64,000 nt of DNA from Bugula neritina. Taxonomy: Eukaryota > Bryozoa > Gymnolaemata > Cheilostomatida > Bugulidae. This document shows positions 13,409 to 27,154 of the stretch, piece after piece. The translations under genes were made by a program, and so were the position numbers. Under the pieces are notes generated by a model. That model had not been told where the DNA came from, did not search any database, and worked only from the letters and a program-made list of their open reading frames with translations. The stretch spans positions 3,959,241 through 4,023,240 of the forward strand of contig OZ037768.1 in the NCBI GenBank assembly GCA_964035545.1. Direction: 5' to 3'. Position 1 is the first letter of the stretch. Each line of letters opens with the position of its first letter.

Positions 13409-14784
13409 GATTTTGGTGATGTTCTCCAATGAAGTTAATATCTATAAAAAGAAATAAAAAACAACAAATTAATCCTGAATAAATGAGGAATAAATCAAAT
13501 GCATGTATTAATAGCATACTTTTCATTACTCCAACAACTAGTTTACTGGCTAATGCTAAAAATAAATTTAATTAGCATTACCAAAACTAATTTTTAAACT
13601 TAAATCGAAAACTAAAATAAAAATTAATTTGAAAAGCAAATGTATCAAGACATGACAGTACAATGTTAATTATAATGAAGATCAGTATGAAACAATCATA
13701 ATGTTGGCTTGAGCTTTTTTAGTTTATAACTACTAAATTAAATTGAATTGATGGCTCATGCCATAATGATAATGATAACTTGAGACCCCCAGCATCAGAC
13801 TCAGCTTTGAAATAAAATTTAATGGCAATAGGCACAGCAAAAATAGCTATCAGTATAAATATTCCACGTTTCAATTCAACCTTAAAGTATTAAGTTTAAC
13901 TTCAAGTTGTTAACTATAACTTAGTCCCAAGCTTAAACTTAAACTAAACATCAATTTCAAACATGAACATGATGAACTTCAAATTAATTTTAAATACGAA
14001 TACTATAGTAACACTAACTCGCTAACTGTCTAATAGTAAATGTAATACTAATAGTGTAATAGTAATACTAATATAATATTAATACTGAAAGAAACTAGTA
14101 GTAGTACTACTAAAATATTATATTAATATAAATCTAAATAAAAATCAAAGCTGCAACTGTAAAATTAAAAATAATTATAATACCAAGTCTAATCATCATA
14201 ATGTCAATAAGCAATAATTAAATAGACAAAATAAAAATGAAAATTAAATTGAAATTAAATTTGCAATACTATTTCAAATAACACATTTAATAAATGACTG
14301 AGTCACATTCAATTTCATACATTTAATAAATCACTAAATTTTAATAAAATTAAATCAAATGACTTAATCTACATCATTTATGATTTATAATTTTATACCC
14401 TAAAAAACACACCACTAAAGATTCAGTAGTATTTGTTCAAAACACATTACAGTTGACTTATTGTAGGGCTATATGCTCAACTGAATGAGAAACGTAAAGC
14501 AAATTACTAGGAGTACATGTGTTTCAGTTAATGCTCAGCCCCATGGGAATTAGCTCTATAATATAATTAATAATATCTATAGAGCACGTGTGGGTATTGA
14601 AATGACATGCGTAGTGAACGTTTCCTGTTCCGGTTGTGACGAAACAGGAGGTTAATTCGTAGCAGTAGCTAGATATTTCGCGAACTTATTTTTTAACCGC
14701 TTTTCTGTTGTTTCACCTTGGACTTTTTATTTTTAATTGCATTATATTTGATGACAACGAAATGTACCATTAATATATTATGCT
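13409..14784. other. Divergent NOG1 / G6Pase-like intergenic region with AT-rich low-complexity DNA
   Basis: From about 13500 to 14400 the DNA is a degenerate patchwork of AAATTAAATT, ACTAATA and ATAATAAT words with no open frame of note. The last 400 bases before 14785 are less repetitive and should hold the promoter of the plus-strand gene. Confidence 0.55.
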
Positions 14785-17700
14785 ATGGCAACCATAAAAC
14801 TAATCCCATTTATAGATTCTCTTATAAAGCCCATATATGTCTATGGAATAGAAATTATTCAAGCATCCCAAAGAAACTTTAAGGTAGGGAAGCAAAATAT
14901 CAACATATTTAATTTTATTATGCATTAAAGAATAAAATGTAGCAAGAAGGGTTAGTTGACTTAAATAATAATCAGTATTATGACAAAAATGTTTTCAAAA
15001 TATTTGTATCAGTTAGGACTTCCACGTCATTGACAATTCAATTTGAATTTATTTTATTTTCTAATATAAACTTTCAATGATTGTCAAACATCTTCGATTG
15101 TTTTATATTCTTTATTTTTGATAACAGAGTACTATCATTTAAAAAAAAGTTGAGCTTCAAAATACAAAATAGGATTATTGAAAGTTGTGCCTTTGCTTTA
15201 TTATGAGAATGTGTTTACTGTTAAACATTTCAAGCTGAAATTCAAATTGACTGTTAAATTAACTACTGTACTATTAGTATTACTATAGCCCTTGTCATTG
15301 TACTTAAATATATTGACATATGCTTATTAGTATTAGTTTACTATATTTCCTGTTATTCAACACAATCAGACTTTCTTATAGTCCCAATTCCTGTATATAA
15401 TTTATAATCTAATTAGATTTTTGAAAGCCTATGACCTTCATTTACCTCAAGCCGTGCTGGCAATATAGCCTTAGGCTAAGGGCTTTAAAATTGTACAGAA
15501 GAAGCTTCAATAAAATTAGTTTTTGGTGTCACCAATAGATTTTATAGAACATAAGTTATAGAAACTACCAGCTTAGCACTATTTAGCCTACTAATGGTAA
15601 CTACCCCTCTATCATTAATTATGTTATTTTTTCTTTTTACTAAATTGTCTAGAAAATGTACCAATAATAATAATTAACTATGGTAGTTGTGAAAATCATA
15701 TGAATAATTATTGTAAATTAAGTTATTATTAATTAATTTAAGTGAAGTTCAAGAAATAACCATTTTTCATTGATTGTTAGTAAACACTTTATTGAAACTA
15801 GCCTCACTAGCCACATGTTTTAATGCAGGTATGGGAGTCTCTACTGTACAACATTTATCAGCTGGCTGATCCATGGATGGTTTATTTTATCTTTTTCCCA
15901 TTAATTTACTACAACAACATGCGAATGGGTCTGAGGATTATATGGGCTACAGCAGTAACTGAATATGTTTGCATCATATTCAAACTGTAAGCTATCTATT
16001 ATTATAAAGCAAAAACGCTCACAAAATTTCTAAATGAATTATACTTTTAACCGGATTCTAAATAGGACTAAGGACTAAAGCACAGTTTTTTAGTCACTAA
16101 TTTTAATTTCTTGACCACATATGTCATCTTTTAGAATGGTCCATGGTCATCGTCCATACTGGTGGATCTATGAATCTCCATACCACATTACAGCTCCCCG
16201 AATCGGCCAATTCCCTTGGACATGTGAAACTACACCTGGTTTGGCATTGTTTAATTAACTATAAAATTGTGTTTATAAATAAGCTAATTTTGTCATTTTA
16301 TCTGCTTTTAGTGATGGACATAAGTCATTACTAATATCAATGCCCATAAAGAAATAACTTTTTATCATTGTACAAATCATGTTTTATATTCTTATACTAT
16401 GCAAATATTCTGTAACTGTAGTTCAATTATTAAAACACACACAACTTTTTTTTAAATAATACTATTCTAGCTTACCGGAAGATTGTTGAAGTCAATATGT
16501 GAATTACCATTACGTATTTCCTCATGGAAAATATTATCTTATTGTTGACACATTTATAAGCTCTGGTTTGTTTCAGCAACTCCTTCTGAACGAACTATGG
16601 TGACAGCCTGCATCAGCTTTATACTCCTTCAGCACTTCTGTAGATGTAAAGGACTTTCAATGCAGTGCGAGTGAGTTGAGCTACTTATTACTATGTTCAT
16701 CTAATTTGTTGTATTTTATTGCTATTCTGTTTTAAATTAAATTTAATTGAAACTTGAAATTTTTGCATTAAGTATTGGGATTTCTTACACTTTATATAAT
16801 TTTGAATTCTATTTTTTTAAATATATTGTAATAAATGTTGCTGCCATAATGATTATTGTAAGAATAGTAGCATTATGATGTCAACAGAGCAAAACATTGC
16901 TAATGCTAATGTATGCCAGTAATTAGTTGTAGTACCACCCACTTTACCTCACATTTTCCTATTTTACCAAATTTTGTCATTTTCTCATATTTTTAGCTGG
17001 CAGAAGTATTTGCTAGTGTGGAGTGGCTACTATCTCCTACAGTTACTAATAATCATAGCTGGAGCATTTTTTGCCACAACATTTCCTCACCAGGCTATCA
17101 TTGGAACACTTATGGGTAGATGCAATTTACGTTACTAATTGCAAATATAATTTGTTTTAGATTTGTTAATTACATAACTTCAATGAGTGGATGTTGCACA
17201 AAATCATAAGAAGTTATACGAAACTATTGTTATGAAAATTCTGATCCTCCATTTAGTAAAATAGGCACTATGATTGGTAAATATTGTTCACTTTTGCAGG
17301 CAGTATGATGGCAAGAAGGTTTGCTAGAACTAATGTCCTCGAAATATCCTTTGCTGGTTTTACTTGGATGATGTTTTTTATGATTTCACTATTTTCTATG
17401 CTGAATGGTGCCATGTGGGTACTCGGCCTTGACCCCACCTGGTCAGGTACTAAGGCTTCAATGGCCTGTATTAAGATAGCCTGGATGGACATCTACAGAA
17501 ACATGCTTGTCGAAGACACCATCAGAGCTTCCGCAATGATTATGGGTAACCATGACAACAGTTTCTGAATACCACTTTGGTTATAGTTCAAAACATTTTT
17601 AGTTATAAAAATTATGTTATAAACATTTGGTTCATTTTAGTTATATTTATAAATTAGAAATGATATATATGGTGATTACTCTATAAACTTTAAATAACAT

Positions 17701-19146
17701 CACATGACTTCTACATTTACTATTAAATTTTTTATAGTTTCGCAATGACCAAGAGATCATGTTTTGTTGCAGGGATGGGTCTGGCTATACGATTTTTTAC
17801 TGCAAACGCCCTGAAGATTACTGATGGGTGTTTGACAAAAGTCAAGCTGGTGCACGCCGGTGTTGGTATCATCATCATTGTCATATTCGAGGCTTTTGTA
17901 CAACCGCCATTCTCCACCTCTCCATCTCTTTACTATCTGTTCAACTTTGTGAAGTACACAATTCCTCCTGTACTCATTATTACAGACATCCCATTCATCA
18001 CTGGACTTGGCAAAGTAAGTAGACGTGTATATACAGTATATACGAAAAGTAGGTAGATGTGTATATACAGTATATATGAAAAGTAAGTAGATGTGTATAT
18101 ACAGTATATATGAAAAGTAGGTAGATGTGTATATACAGTATATATGAAAAGTAGATGTGTATATACATATATATGAAAAGTAGGTAGGTGTGTATATACA
18201 GTATATATGAAAAGTAGATGTGTATATACAGTATATATGAAAAGTAGATGTGTATATACAATATATATGAAAAGTAGGTAGGTGTGTATATACAATATAT
18301 ATGAAAAGTAGGTAGATGTGTATATACAGTATATATGAAAAGTAGGTAGATGTGTATATACAGTATATATGAAAAGTAAGTAGATGTGTATATACAGTAT
18401 ATATATGAAAAGTAAGTAGACGTGTATATACAATATAGTGGCTACTATTATGTATAATTAGGAATAATTACATTTTTAGCTTTTACATATATTACCTAAA
18501 ATTGAAATATTGAAATTTGTCATACCAACATCAAAATTTTAAAACAAACGCATTTTCAAAGCTGAAGATGTTGTGTTATCTAAATAATCATATAAAAAGA
18601 TAGAATTCAACTCAGCTGGATTATTATAACTTACAATTATGAAAATAAATGAATTTGAGTAGCTAAAATAATGTATGCGGAGCTTGCTATGTTTGTCTCT
18701 CTACCACTAGTATTGCTGATGTGTAATGGCTATTGCAGTTGATCAGTGCTGGTATAGTTGATGACAACCCCAGGTGTTTCACTCATATGAAAGGTAGTCC
18801 AATGAATCCAGTTAGGGAGGGGGAGGGTGTACCGTCCCCTATTGATCAGGATGAGTATTCTACTCCAGGGGACTTCCACCACCCAAACCATAGCAATAGC
18901 AGTAAAAAGGTGAGTGATGCAGAGTTCATTCTTGTAAGCCAATTGTGTTTTGACGAAACATGCAAAGAAGCAGTTGAATCTTTCGCCGGGTGAAAATTGA
19001 AGTACCTCAAAAAGCTAAAATATAAAAAAGCTATTTGGAGAATAATTGATAGTTTCGCGCACTTCTGACTGATTATACATCTACAGTTTTTAGATGACAA
19101 ATAGCATTTGCCTTTGTTGTAGCGTACTAGAAGTAAAAGGCGCTAG
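14785..19146 (+). CDS. Glucose-6-phosphatase-like membrane protein 1, catalytic residues lost
   Basis: G6PC-family multipass ER-type protein. Exons: 14785-14883, 15829-15986, 16135-16238, 16577-16670, 16997-17115, 17300-17545, 17773-18014, 18739-18909, 19123-19146; 418 residues by this model. Family motifs: FKLMVHGHRPYWW (K85 and R92 match human K76 and R83) and QFPWTCETTP. The phosphatase motifs then fail: human PSGH reads PSER (H119 becomes R126), and SRIYLAAHFPHQ reads AGAFFATTFPHQ (R170 becomes G174, H176 becomes T180). The scaffold and FPHQ remain. No frameshift or stop is seen, so it looks like a maintained pseudoenzyme rather than a decayed gene. The 3' end is uncertain: the 18739 exon can also read through to a TGA at 18993; the short last exon is inferred from the paralogue. 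A minisatellite starts at the exon 7 donor. Confidence 0.85.
18012..18434 (+). repeat. Minisatellite starting at a splice donor
   Basis: About 13 units of roughly 26-34 bp with core GTGTATATACAGTATAT and linker GAAAAGTAGGTAGAT. The first unit includes the last codon (AAA) of exon 7 and its donor GTAAGTAGA. Most later units repeat GTAAGT or GTAGGT at the same place. Its reverse strand is open by chance and encodes nothing credible. Confidence 0.95.
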
Positions 19147-20019
19147 AAATGGAAGTAACAGCTGTTCTTCTACCTTGCCTATTACAGCAACAGAGTAGAA
19201 TTTTGTGCTGTATACAATGTTCAAGTGAAAGATGATGCTTATTTATTCACAATCTTCCTATTTATGTTGAATGTAAAGCCTTCTAAGTGTCTATTTATGT
19301 GCAACTTTTCTCAATGGCATGTTTTGAGTTGTCTACTCTTGATTTTAATGTAACCTTTGATTGTCTTCTAAGTTGTTATTTTAAGATATTATATGATGTA
19401 AAATATAACCTTATGCAAACTCATATATCTTTGATTTGCTATAGTATGCTACTTGAACTTTATTGAGTTAAATTGTCACATACATGCATGCATACATGCA
19501 TACACATGCACAAATACATATAACTACACACATACATATATTATAATATATTATATTCATTTCTATGCAATGACAACTTTTTCTTGAAATCTTATTTTCT
19601 TTTTTATTTTTCCAAACAAAACACATGTTCCTGCCATGTAGATTTTTGCATAATTCTAGAAAAATAATTTATACGTAGCACGTAATTAGAATTTTTTAAG
19701 TTCATTTACATCAAATTATACATGATGGTTGCTGTGTTATATCTGCAACTTCAGTCATGGTTTCTATAAGAAAAAGTAACTCTAAACGAACTTAAAGGAC
19801 TCAAATCAACAGTGATCGAGTTGGCTATTAGCAGCCATTGCTCACATTTTTTCCAATTTATTTCAACCTACAAATCACTATGTTGCTAGTATTTTAGGAA
19901 TGAACAATTATTAAACAAGTAAACAATTAAATCACAACAATGGCTAGTAATCACTTAGTTTTCAACTAGAATTTCATTAGGCTGGTCTTAAACTGTGTTT
20001 GTTTCACACATTATTCAAT
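19147..20019. other. Spacer between the two G6Pase-like genes
   Basis: About 870 bases, AT-rich, with a short ACATACATGC-type run near 19490-19540. It should contain the 3' UTR of the first gene and the promoter of the second. No exon was recognised. Confidence 0.5.
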
Positions 20020-23000
20020 ATGATTTGGGTAAAGGCTACTATCTACTTCATAGAGTCTTTAATTAAGCCACTATATGTTAGTGGTATAGACATCATTGAA
20101 GCTGTGCAGACGAGTTTTAAGGTATAGTTTTATTTATAATTATTTTTATTTTATATATCAATATGACTATAATTATTTATATTATTGTAATTAACTATAT
20201 TATCATATATTTTATTCTATTACATATTGATATGATTACTTCTAACAGTTTCTAGAAGATAACAGATCTAAATCATTTTGTATAGTTGTATATTTAAATT
20301 ACATATGTTGTACATTATACTAATATACTATTAATGTAACTAATTATGTTACCATATATCATAATTGTATTATGTGGTCACTGCTTACAGCCTTTTAAAT
20401 AACATTTTGTATTATTAAAAAGATAATAGAGCTAAAAATACAGTTGTAATTAGTTTGCTTCCTATTTTACTAGCAATAATTAAAAAGCAATTTGAAGTTG
20501 TCTGAAATTGCAGGTTATACATATATTGTGTGAAAGAAATACCATTTATATCTCGATCCAAGTTGTAGTTATGTCAAAACTAGCAACATATTAAAATTTA
20601 AAAAATAAAACGGAATTGCCTCATCCAAATTTACAAGTTATAACTTATAATTGTTGAAACTGCTTACGAGTAATGTCTATACACTTCCGTAATCATTGTA
20701 GATGTGGCAACCTCTTCTATATGCAGTATATCAGCTGGCTGATCCATGGTTTATGTATACTATACTATTTCCTGTCATATACTACCACAGCATGCGAATG
20801 GGGCTCAGACTAGTTTGGGCTGCTGCTGTCACTCAATACGTCTGCATGATATTCAAACTGTACGGACTATAACTTACGACTTTTACTTACGTTCATTGTT
20901 CATACACGAGTGTTGGTTTAATAATATACTTTTAAAAAATTAATTTCAATGTTCACCTATTTTGAAGACCTCTTATCTTTATTATGTTTGCAGATTGCTA
21001 CATGGACACAGGCCTTATTGGTACGCCTATGAATCAATATATCATATTTCAAGTCCAAAAATAAAGCAATTTGAATGCGAGTCAACTCCAGGTAAAGAAG
21101 ACAACTCCAAATAAGTAAAACTATATTTTGTATTTTTCTGTGTGTGTGTGTGCGTGTGTGCGTGTGTGCGTGTGCGCGTGTGCGCGTGTGCGCGTGTGCG
21201 CGTGTGCGCGTGTGTGCGTGTGCGTGTGTGCGTGTGTGCGTGTGTGTGCGTGTGTGTGTGTGTGTGCGTGCGTGCGTGTGTGTGTGTGTGTGTGTGCGCG
21301 TGTGTTCAATTATATTAATAATTATTATTACATTACTTTCAGCCTGTCCATCGGAGAAGGTTATGGTTACTGCCTGTATTACACATATTCTTGCTGAACA
21401 TTACTGTAAGTGTAGAGGACTTTCGGCACAGTGTGAGTAAGTTGTCACTACGACTTAAAACTTCCACACCTTCTATTTAATTTTTATTATCATACAAGAT
21501 TTCTTAGCAATGATTACAAAGGACTATGGTTTATAATAGCTATTTTTAGAACAGCATCGCCATATAAAAGTATACTTTTTTATTTCTGTTCTTTTTATGA
21601 ATTTTACTACATTTATGATATATATTAAATTATTCAATTATTCATTTTCAATACTAGTTCATGGTAAACACCCAAATTAAGTTGCATAAATTTCAAAGTT
21701 ATGGCCTTTTGTACAGGTTTTTATTTTCAAGTCTTCGTATTACAATATATTTACATATTTGTTTATGTTTGTAGAAAATACAAGTTTATCTTTGTATGGT
21801 TTATATATGGTGGTATTCAATTACTTCTCTTTATAAGTACAGCATATATGGCTTCCACTTTCCCACATCAAGCTCTTCTCAGTACTTTAATGGGTAAGCT
21901 CATACTAATATATCCTACAATAGAAACAGGGCTTGTATTAACCAATATTTTTTAGAAAATTTGTTATAGTTTATATAGCTCAGGTCTATAAACCCAAAAA
22001 TATCTGCAAACTGTTAGTAGTCATTTGATATTTATCTTCCAGTAAGAGTTTCGTGTACTTTACAGCATTCTGATGCTTAGATGGTTTTGGTGGTAGTCAG
22101 CCTATAACTAATTAGTTTTATGTAATGTACAACTTTTTTTATTAAAACTGTTATTTGCTTCACTTAGAATCTACATAACCAAACAAATTGCATGCAACTA
22201 CACTGCACCATGGCACAACTTCATATTTTTTGTATTAGGAACTTTAATATCAAAAAGAATGTATCGGACCAATGTATTGGATATAACATTCACTGGGTTT
22301 GCATGGATGATGGTTTCAATGTTGAGCACTCTGTGTGCCACCTACACAGTATTGCAATGGATTGGCTATGATCCAGCCTGGTCTATGACTAAGACCTCAT
22401 TGGCCTGTGCCAATATTGTATGGAAAGATTTGGAGAGGTACAAGCTTGTAGAGAACGCAATTCGAGCTTCTGGTTTTTTGACAGGTGAGCTAATTTCAGC
22501 TCAGCTGCTGTTACAACACATTATACAATAAAATGTATATTCACAAAATTTTAGGTTCAAGCTTTTACATAATTTGTAGTCAAATTAACACCATCTCACT
22601 GCTGACTCAGATTCCTTCAAATGCAAATATTATATAAACTTATTAGTCTTTATAAACTAATACCATAAATATGTTGTACTATAATATAGTTCATAATATA
22701 ATATAAAGTGCATGAGTTCTTATTGACTGTTGTTGTAGGAGTGGGGGTATCCATATCCTTCCTCAACTTTAAAAGTTTGAAGATCACAGATAAATGTTTA
22801 ATAAAGGTGAAAATAATTCACATTTGCGTCGGTATTGCGTTTGTCATACCACTTGATCTCTATCTGCAGCCCCCTGTACTGTTACACCCAGTTGCCCACT
22901 ATGTCTTCCAATTCATTAAGTATGCCATACTCCCTAACCTTGTCATCAATGATATACCAATGATAACAGGAGTGAGCAAGGTACAGTATTTTCTAATCTT

Positions 23001-23549
23001 AACACTTGTTTACTGTACATTATATTCTAATCTTAACGATTGTTTATGTTAAAAACTTTTATTGGATTTGATTTATTGCTGATTTGATACTTTTTAACAC
23101 ACTCTGTTTAATAACCTAGATTATTTTCTATCTATAGTTGCTGATAGCAGTGATTTGTGAAGGAAGAAATAAAGATGAAATATTTAAAAGGCTCTCTGGA
23201 GATCCAATGATACAGTCAACTGATGTGGTAGGGGTCCCATGTCTTCTCAATCAAGGGGAGTGTGCATTCTACAAGAGCTGTGAGAAGCCACACCCACAAG
23301 ATGAGAAGCCACATCCACAAGATGAGAAGCCACGCCCAAAAGATGCTCAGTTTGTTGAAAGAACGCCACCAGTAAGTATGATACAAGCTATGTTATAAGT
23401 ATAAACACAGTGAGAATTGTAGTTGCATATATAGGCGTTAACAGAAGCTACTATCCTTTATAGAAATTGTTGAACTTGATTTCTTTTTGAAGATGAGGAA
23501 AAGGAAGAAGAGACTTGTGAGACATCAGGAAGATATGGCACACCTTTAA
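20020..23549 (+). CDS. Glucose-6-phosphatase-like membrane protein 2, catalytic residues lost
   Basis: Tandem paralogue of the gene at 14785. Exons: 20020-20121, 20702-20859, 20994-21091, 21343-21436, 21775-21893, 22239-22484, 22739-22980, 23138-23371, 23493-23549; 449 residues. Exons 2, 4, 5, 6 and 7 have the same lengths (158, 94, 119, 246, 242) and phases as in the first gene. K86 and R93 of the KxxxxxxRP motif are kept. Human PSGH reads PSEK (H119 becomes K125) and SRIYLAAH reads STAYMAST (R170 becomes T173, H176 becomes T179). The C-terminal tail, longer than human G6PC1, carries three tandem copies of EKPHPQD-like heptads ([21 protein letters not shown]) and ends in a basic stretch [11 protein letters not shown]. 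The reading frame is intact and hydrophobic segments are conserved, so a protein is probably made; ordinary phosphatase activity is unlikely. Confidence 0.87.
21139..21304 (+). repeat. TG/CG alternating tract in G6Pase-like 2 intron 3
   Basis: Pure purine-pyrimidine alternation, TGTGTGCG and TGCGCG words, about 165 bases. It is the sort of tract that adopts Z-DNA. It fills most of the intron 21092-21342. Confidence 0.95.
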
Positions 23550-23644
23550 CTGTTTGATGTTGGGTTACTGGTCGGTGATGATCACAGCTGTCACCTTGGA
23601 GTATTTTATGTAACATTATCTGTACCAATAAGTTTATTGTTAAT

Positions 23645-23650
23645 AATAAA
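23645..23650 (+). terminator. Polyadenylation signal of G6Pase-like 2
   Basis: AATAAA about 96 bases after the stop codon, followed by T-rich sequence. It fits a short 3' UTR. Confidence 0.55.
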
Positions 23651-24076
23651 TTGCTATATATAACAAATTGTCTCAATTATAGCTTTTGTGTATTTCTGTA
23701 AAACAAGATCAATAATCAGATAATAAGGGTAGGAAATATCTTCACAAATTTATATAGTCATATAGCTGCTGTATAATCGGCCATCACAATTATGCTCTTG
23801 AATTTATGAAATCCGTTTGATTTGAGGTTAATTGTACATTGCGAAAGAATTAATGTAAATATTAGCCAACAGCTCTAATGTTTCATGTGTTTGATTTGTT
23901 CTCTATGGATAAATTTCAATTCAACAAAAACACAACCCGTTAGAACACGGCATGCAAGGCTGTTGAGATGCAGGTACTTAGCATGAATCTCAATAACGCC
24001 AGGATTGTTAAATATGTAATGGCTACGTTACCACTCTGTGATTTTCTTCTTATATAGCTGTAATATTTGAACGATT

Positions 24077-27000
24077 ATGGTAAGTGATTTTAGAGCCTTC
24101 ATAGCCATAATATATTGAACGTGAATTGTGATAATAGAAATACAATAATTGAATCAATTGAATTATTTTAGCAGTATAATATTATCTGCTTGTATTCTTA
24201 TTTTGCTAGTCTATATGTTGGCTTATTTATTGCATGTTGGTTTTTTTATCAATTTATTACCAAAGTCAATGTTATTAATAAAAAATCATAAAAAGAAACA
24301 TAATCAAACTTTAATAGCATAACTATTAGCATTATTCATAAATGTTTCTCAGTTACTATCTGTGAAAGCCTATAATTAGGGTTAATTCTAAATGTTTATT
24401 AGGTGCTTATCACAAGTGTATTATGATTTCAGGCTCAAGTTGAACAAGGGGCCGACTTCAGTAGGATAAATCACGTGATACTGGAAGATGAGGAAATATC
24501 AGACGACTGTCAGAAAAGTGCGGATCACTCACCACAGCTGCCAAATGGCAATGTGATGCCAGATAAAGTAGCTGCATACAGAAAAAATGCTAAAAGTACT
24601 CTTGTCAAAATTAGAAATGCTCAAAAATTCATTGCCCGTATTCGAAATCAGATGTATGAGTTACGGAAACTAACTGCTAAAGACAAGGCCAAACATTATA
24701 TAGGCCAAAGCAGAAAACCTGGTAGTTTGAAGGTATTTCGAAAATATTTTATGACTTCTCAGTTTATTTGTTCAATAAAGCACTTAGAGTTAAATAATTT
24801 AATCACCTTAAAGTATAAAGAAAAGGTTAGGAAGCAGTGATGGTTCAAGGGACGCAGCGTTGACACAGCATGACTCAAACATGTGCTAGGTCTTGTTTCA
24901 AATCTGTGCATAAGTGCTAAAAACTAACATATCCAATTAGAATTGCTCCTTTGTCATAGTAAAAATGTCCTCAAACCGTGTTGCTAGCATGGTGGGTGGT
25001 ACAGCCTTCAACAGGCCACTTAAAAATCTAGCCGTGCACCAGGGTTTCTCACAAGTATGAAGACATTTAATAATGGAGCTTGCTGTAAGAAAATAGGTTC
25101 TGAGTTTATGTAATTATGGATAATTTAAGAGTTTTCTCATTTGGTGATTACTTTTTATTCCAATTTGGTGCGGGTCATTCTGCTATGACAATTTATGAAA
25201 CAAATTTATGTCAGACAGCTGCTGCTGCACTTCTACTGCACATATATAAACAGCTAACCATAGCAGGTCAAATAGTATAGCTAGCATTATATGCATAGCA
25301 AAAGCATCAGTTATGCTGGAATTATTTAACCCTGTACGTTGTTAATTAATGTAGCTTATAAGTTATAAATACTTCAATTTTATGAAACTGTAGCCTATAA
25401 CGCTGCCCAAAGAACATGGGTTAGATAAGAGATCATCAATGGGAAACATGGCTTCATTTGTGGATGGTAACACTACCCAACCCAACTTGCTAAGACAGAG
25501 GATGAGTAGAGCAGATCTATTTGCCAGACAATCCATTACAGGTTTGACAGGATCTGGAAATTTCCCAGAGGTTCATAACAGAAAGAGAATTAGAAAGAGA
25601 GTAGGTGTAGCATGTATAAATATAATACAGTAGAACGTTGTAACTATGTAATATTAAAGTTAAATTGTACTGTTTGATAAATACAACACACAATGTTGTT
25701 TATTTATTATAAACTCAGTATACATATAATATGCTAGCAGTAAATGTTGAATGTTATACGTAAACAACATAACTAGACAACTATAGAACTTATATTTGCT
25801 GTACAAATCTCATATACATTAGTAACTGTATATAAAGTAACCATTGCTTATAACTAAATATAACTTATAACGATATATAACTAAGATTCAAACCTGGGAT
25901 CTTCAGCTTCTTGGTTTTAAACTGAAATTAGATTTATAATTAAATGTTATTACATGATGTATTGCAACTTGTCAATTTCCATCACCAAATTATTAAAGCT
26001 CAAAAAATTCTATCAAAACTAAAGTTTTAAGAGAATAATTTGGATTTTTCAAATTTTATATATTATTTTAATGTTTCATTGTCATTGCTTGCCTCTAAAA
26101 TTTTTTGATGTTGTCATAGAGACCAGATTTAGGAAGAAAGTTCAAGGCTGCAGCCTGGATATCAATATTAATACGGAGATTATGTCTAGCAAATTTAAGG
26201 TAAGTAAATAATATTTATACATGTTAAGTTCATTAGGATAATCATTAGATTCAGGTCTAACATGTTGTATGATGATATTGCACTCCAGTCATCTAACTAG
26301 CATAACATGTTGGGATATTATAGCTTAAACCACATCACTTACATTAAAGTCAGTTGTGAAATTAAATTGATTGAGTTTTTGAAAAGTAATTGATAGGGGA
26401 AACAGGATTTAATTCTTATGAGCTGTATACATGGGCATTATAATATAAACAGATAAAACCATTAGAGTGCTGCTATAGTCTAAACAGATATCGTGCAAGG
26501 ACATGTATAACATGATGATGGCCATTTGTGTATTGATTTTATACTATTCTATGTGAAATTACCAGCTTGAATACCATTGAACATGAGCCTGTTCTATTTT
26601 ACTAGTTGTTTATGAATCACACATTGCCCATTACATTTTTAAAATAGCCTTTGTCTAATTCAAAAAAAAATTAATATTTATCTATTGTCATATGCTAAAA
26701 ATAGTTATAAGGTACCATTAAAATGAGAGAGAGCAAAAAGCTTAAGCTATTTATATACTGAGCTGCTCATAATGCCTTGATCACGAAGTAAAAACTATTA
26801 TTGTTTAAATATGACTTTTGTACATAAAGTATGTTAAATAACATACAAGGTTTAGTGTATGTAACAGTTAAGTGATCTGTGTAAGTTAGCTTTGCCAGTA
26901 GCAACCTGGTGTTAAACAAACACATCATTACAATGTATGTTTAATCAGTTAATGAATCAGGTCGATTATTTTGTTCTCGGGGATGGGAAAATCAATCAAA

Positions 27001-27093
27001 ACGGAAGATCAAAAATATCAAATTACATCTTTCAATATAAACTTTCCAATTTAGTTTGTGGCTTTTTGACAAAGCTCTTTTCATCTGTGTAGG

Positions 27094-27154
<61 letters not shown>

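Noticed and set aside
17933-18433. Minus-strand 166-residue frame of Tyr-Thr-His-Leu repeats
   Set aside because: It is the antisense of the splice-anchored minisatellite and part of exon 7; composition is purely repeat-driven.
18910-18993. Read-through of G6Pase-like 1 exon 8 to TGA at 18993
   Set aside because: Possible, but the paralogue ends its equivalent exon at a donor and has a short basic last exon; a GTGAGT donor is present here too. Kept only as an alternative.
21121-21440. Cys/Val/Arg and His/Thr frames
   Set aside because: Artefact of the TG/CG tract in G6Pase-like 2 intron 3; only 21343-21436 is coding.
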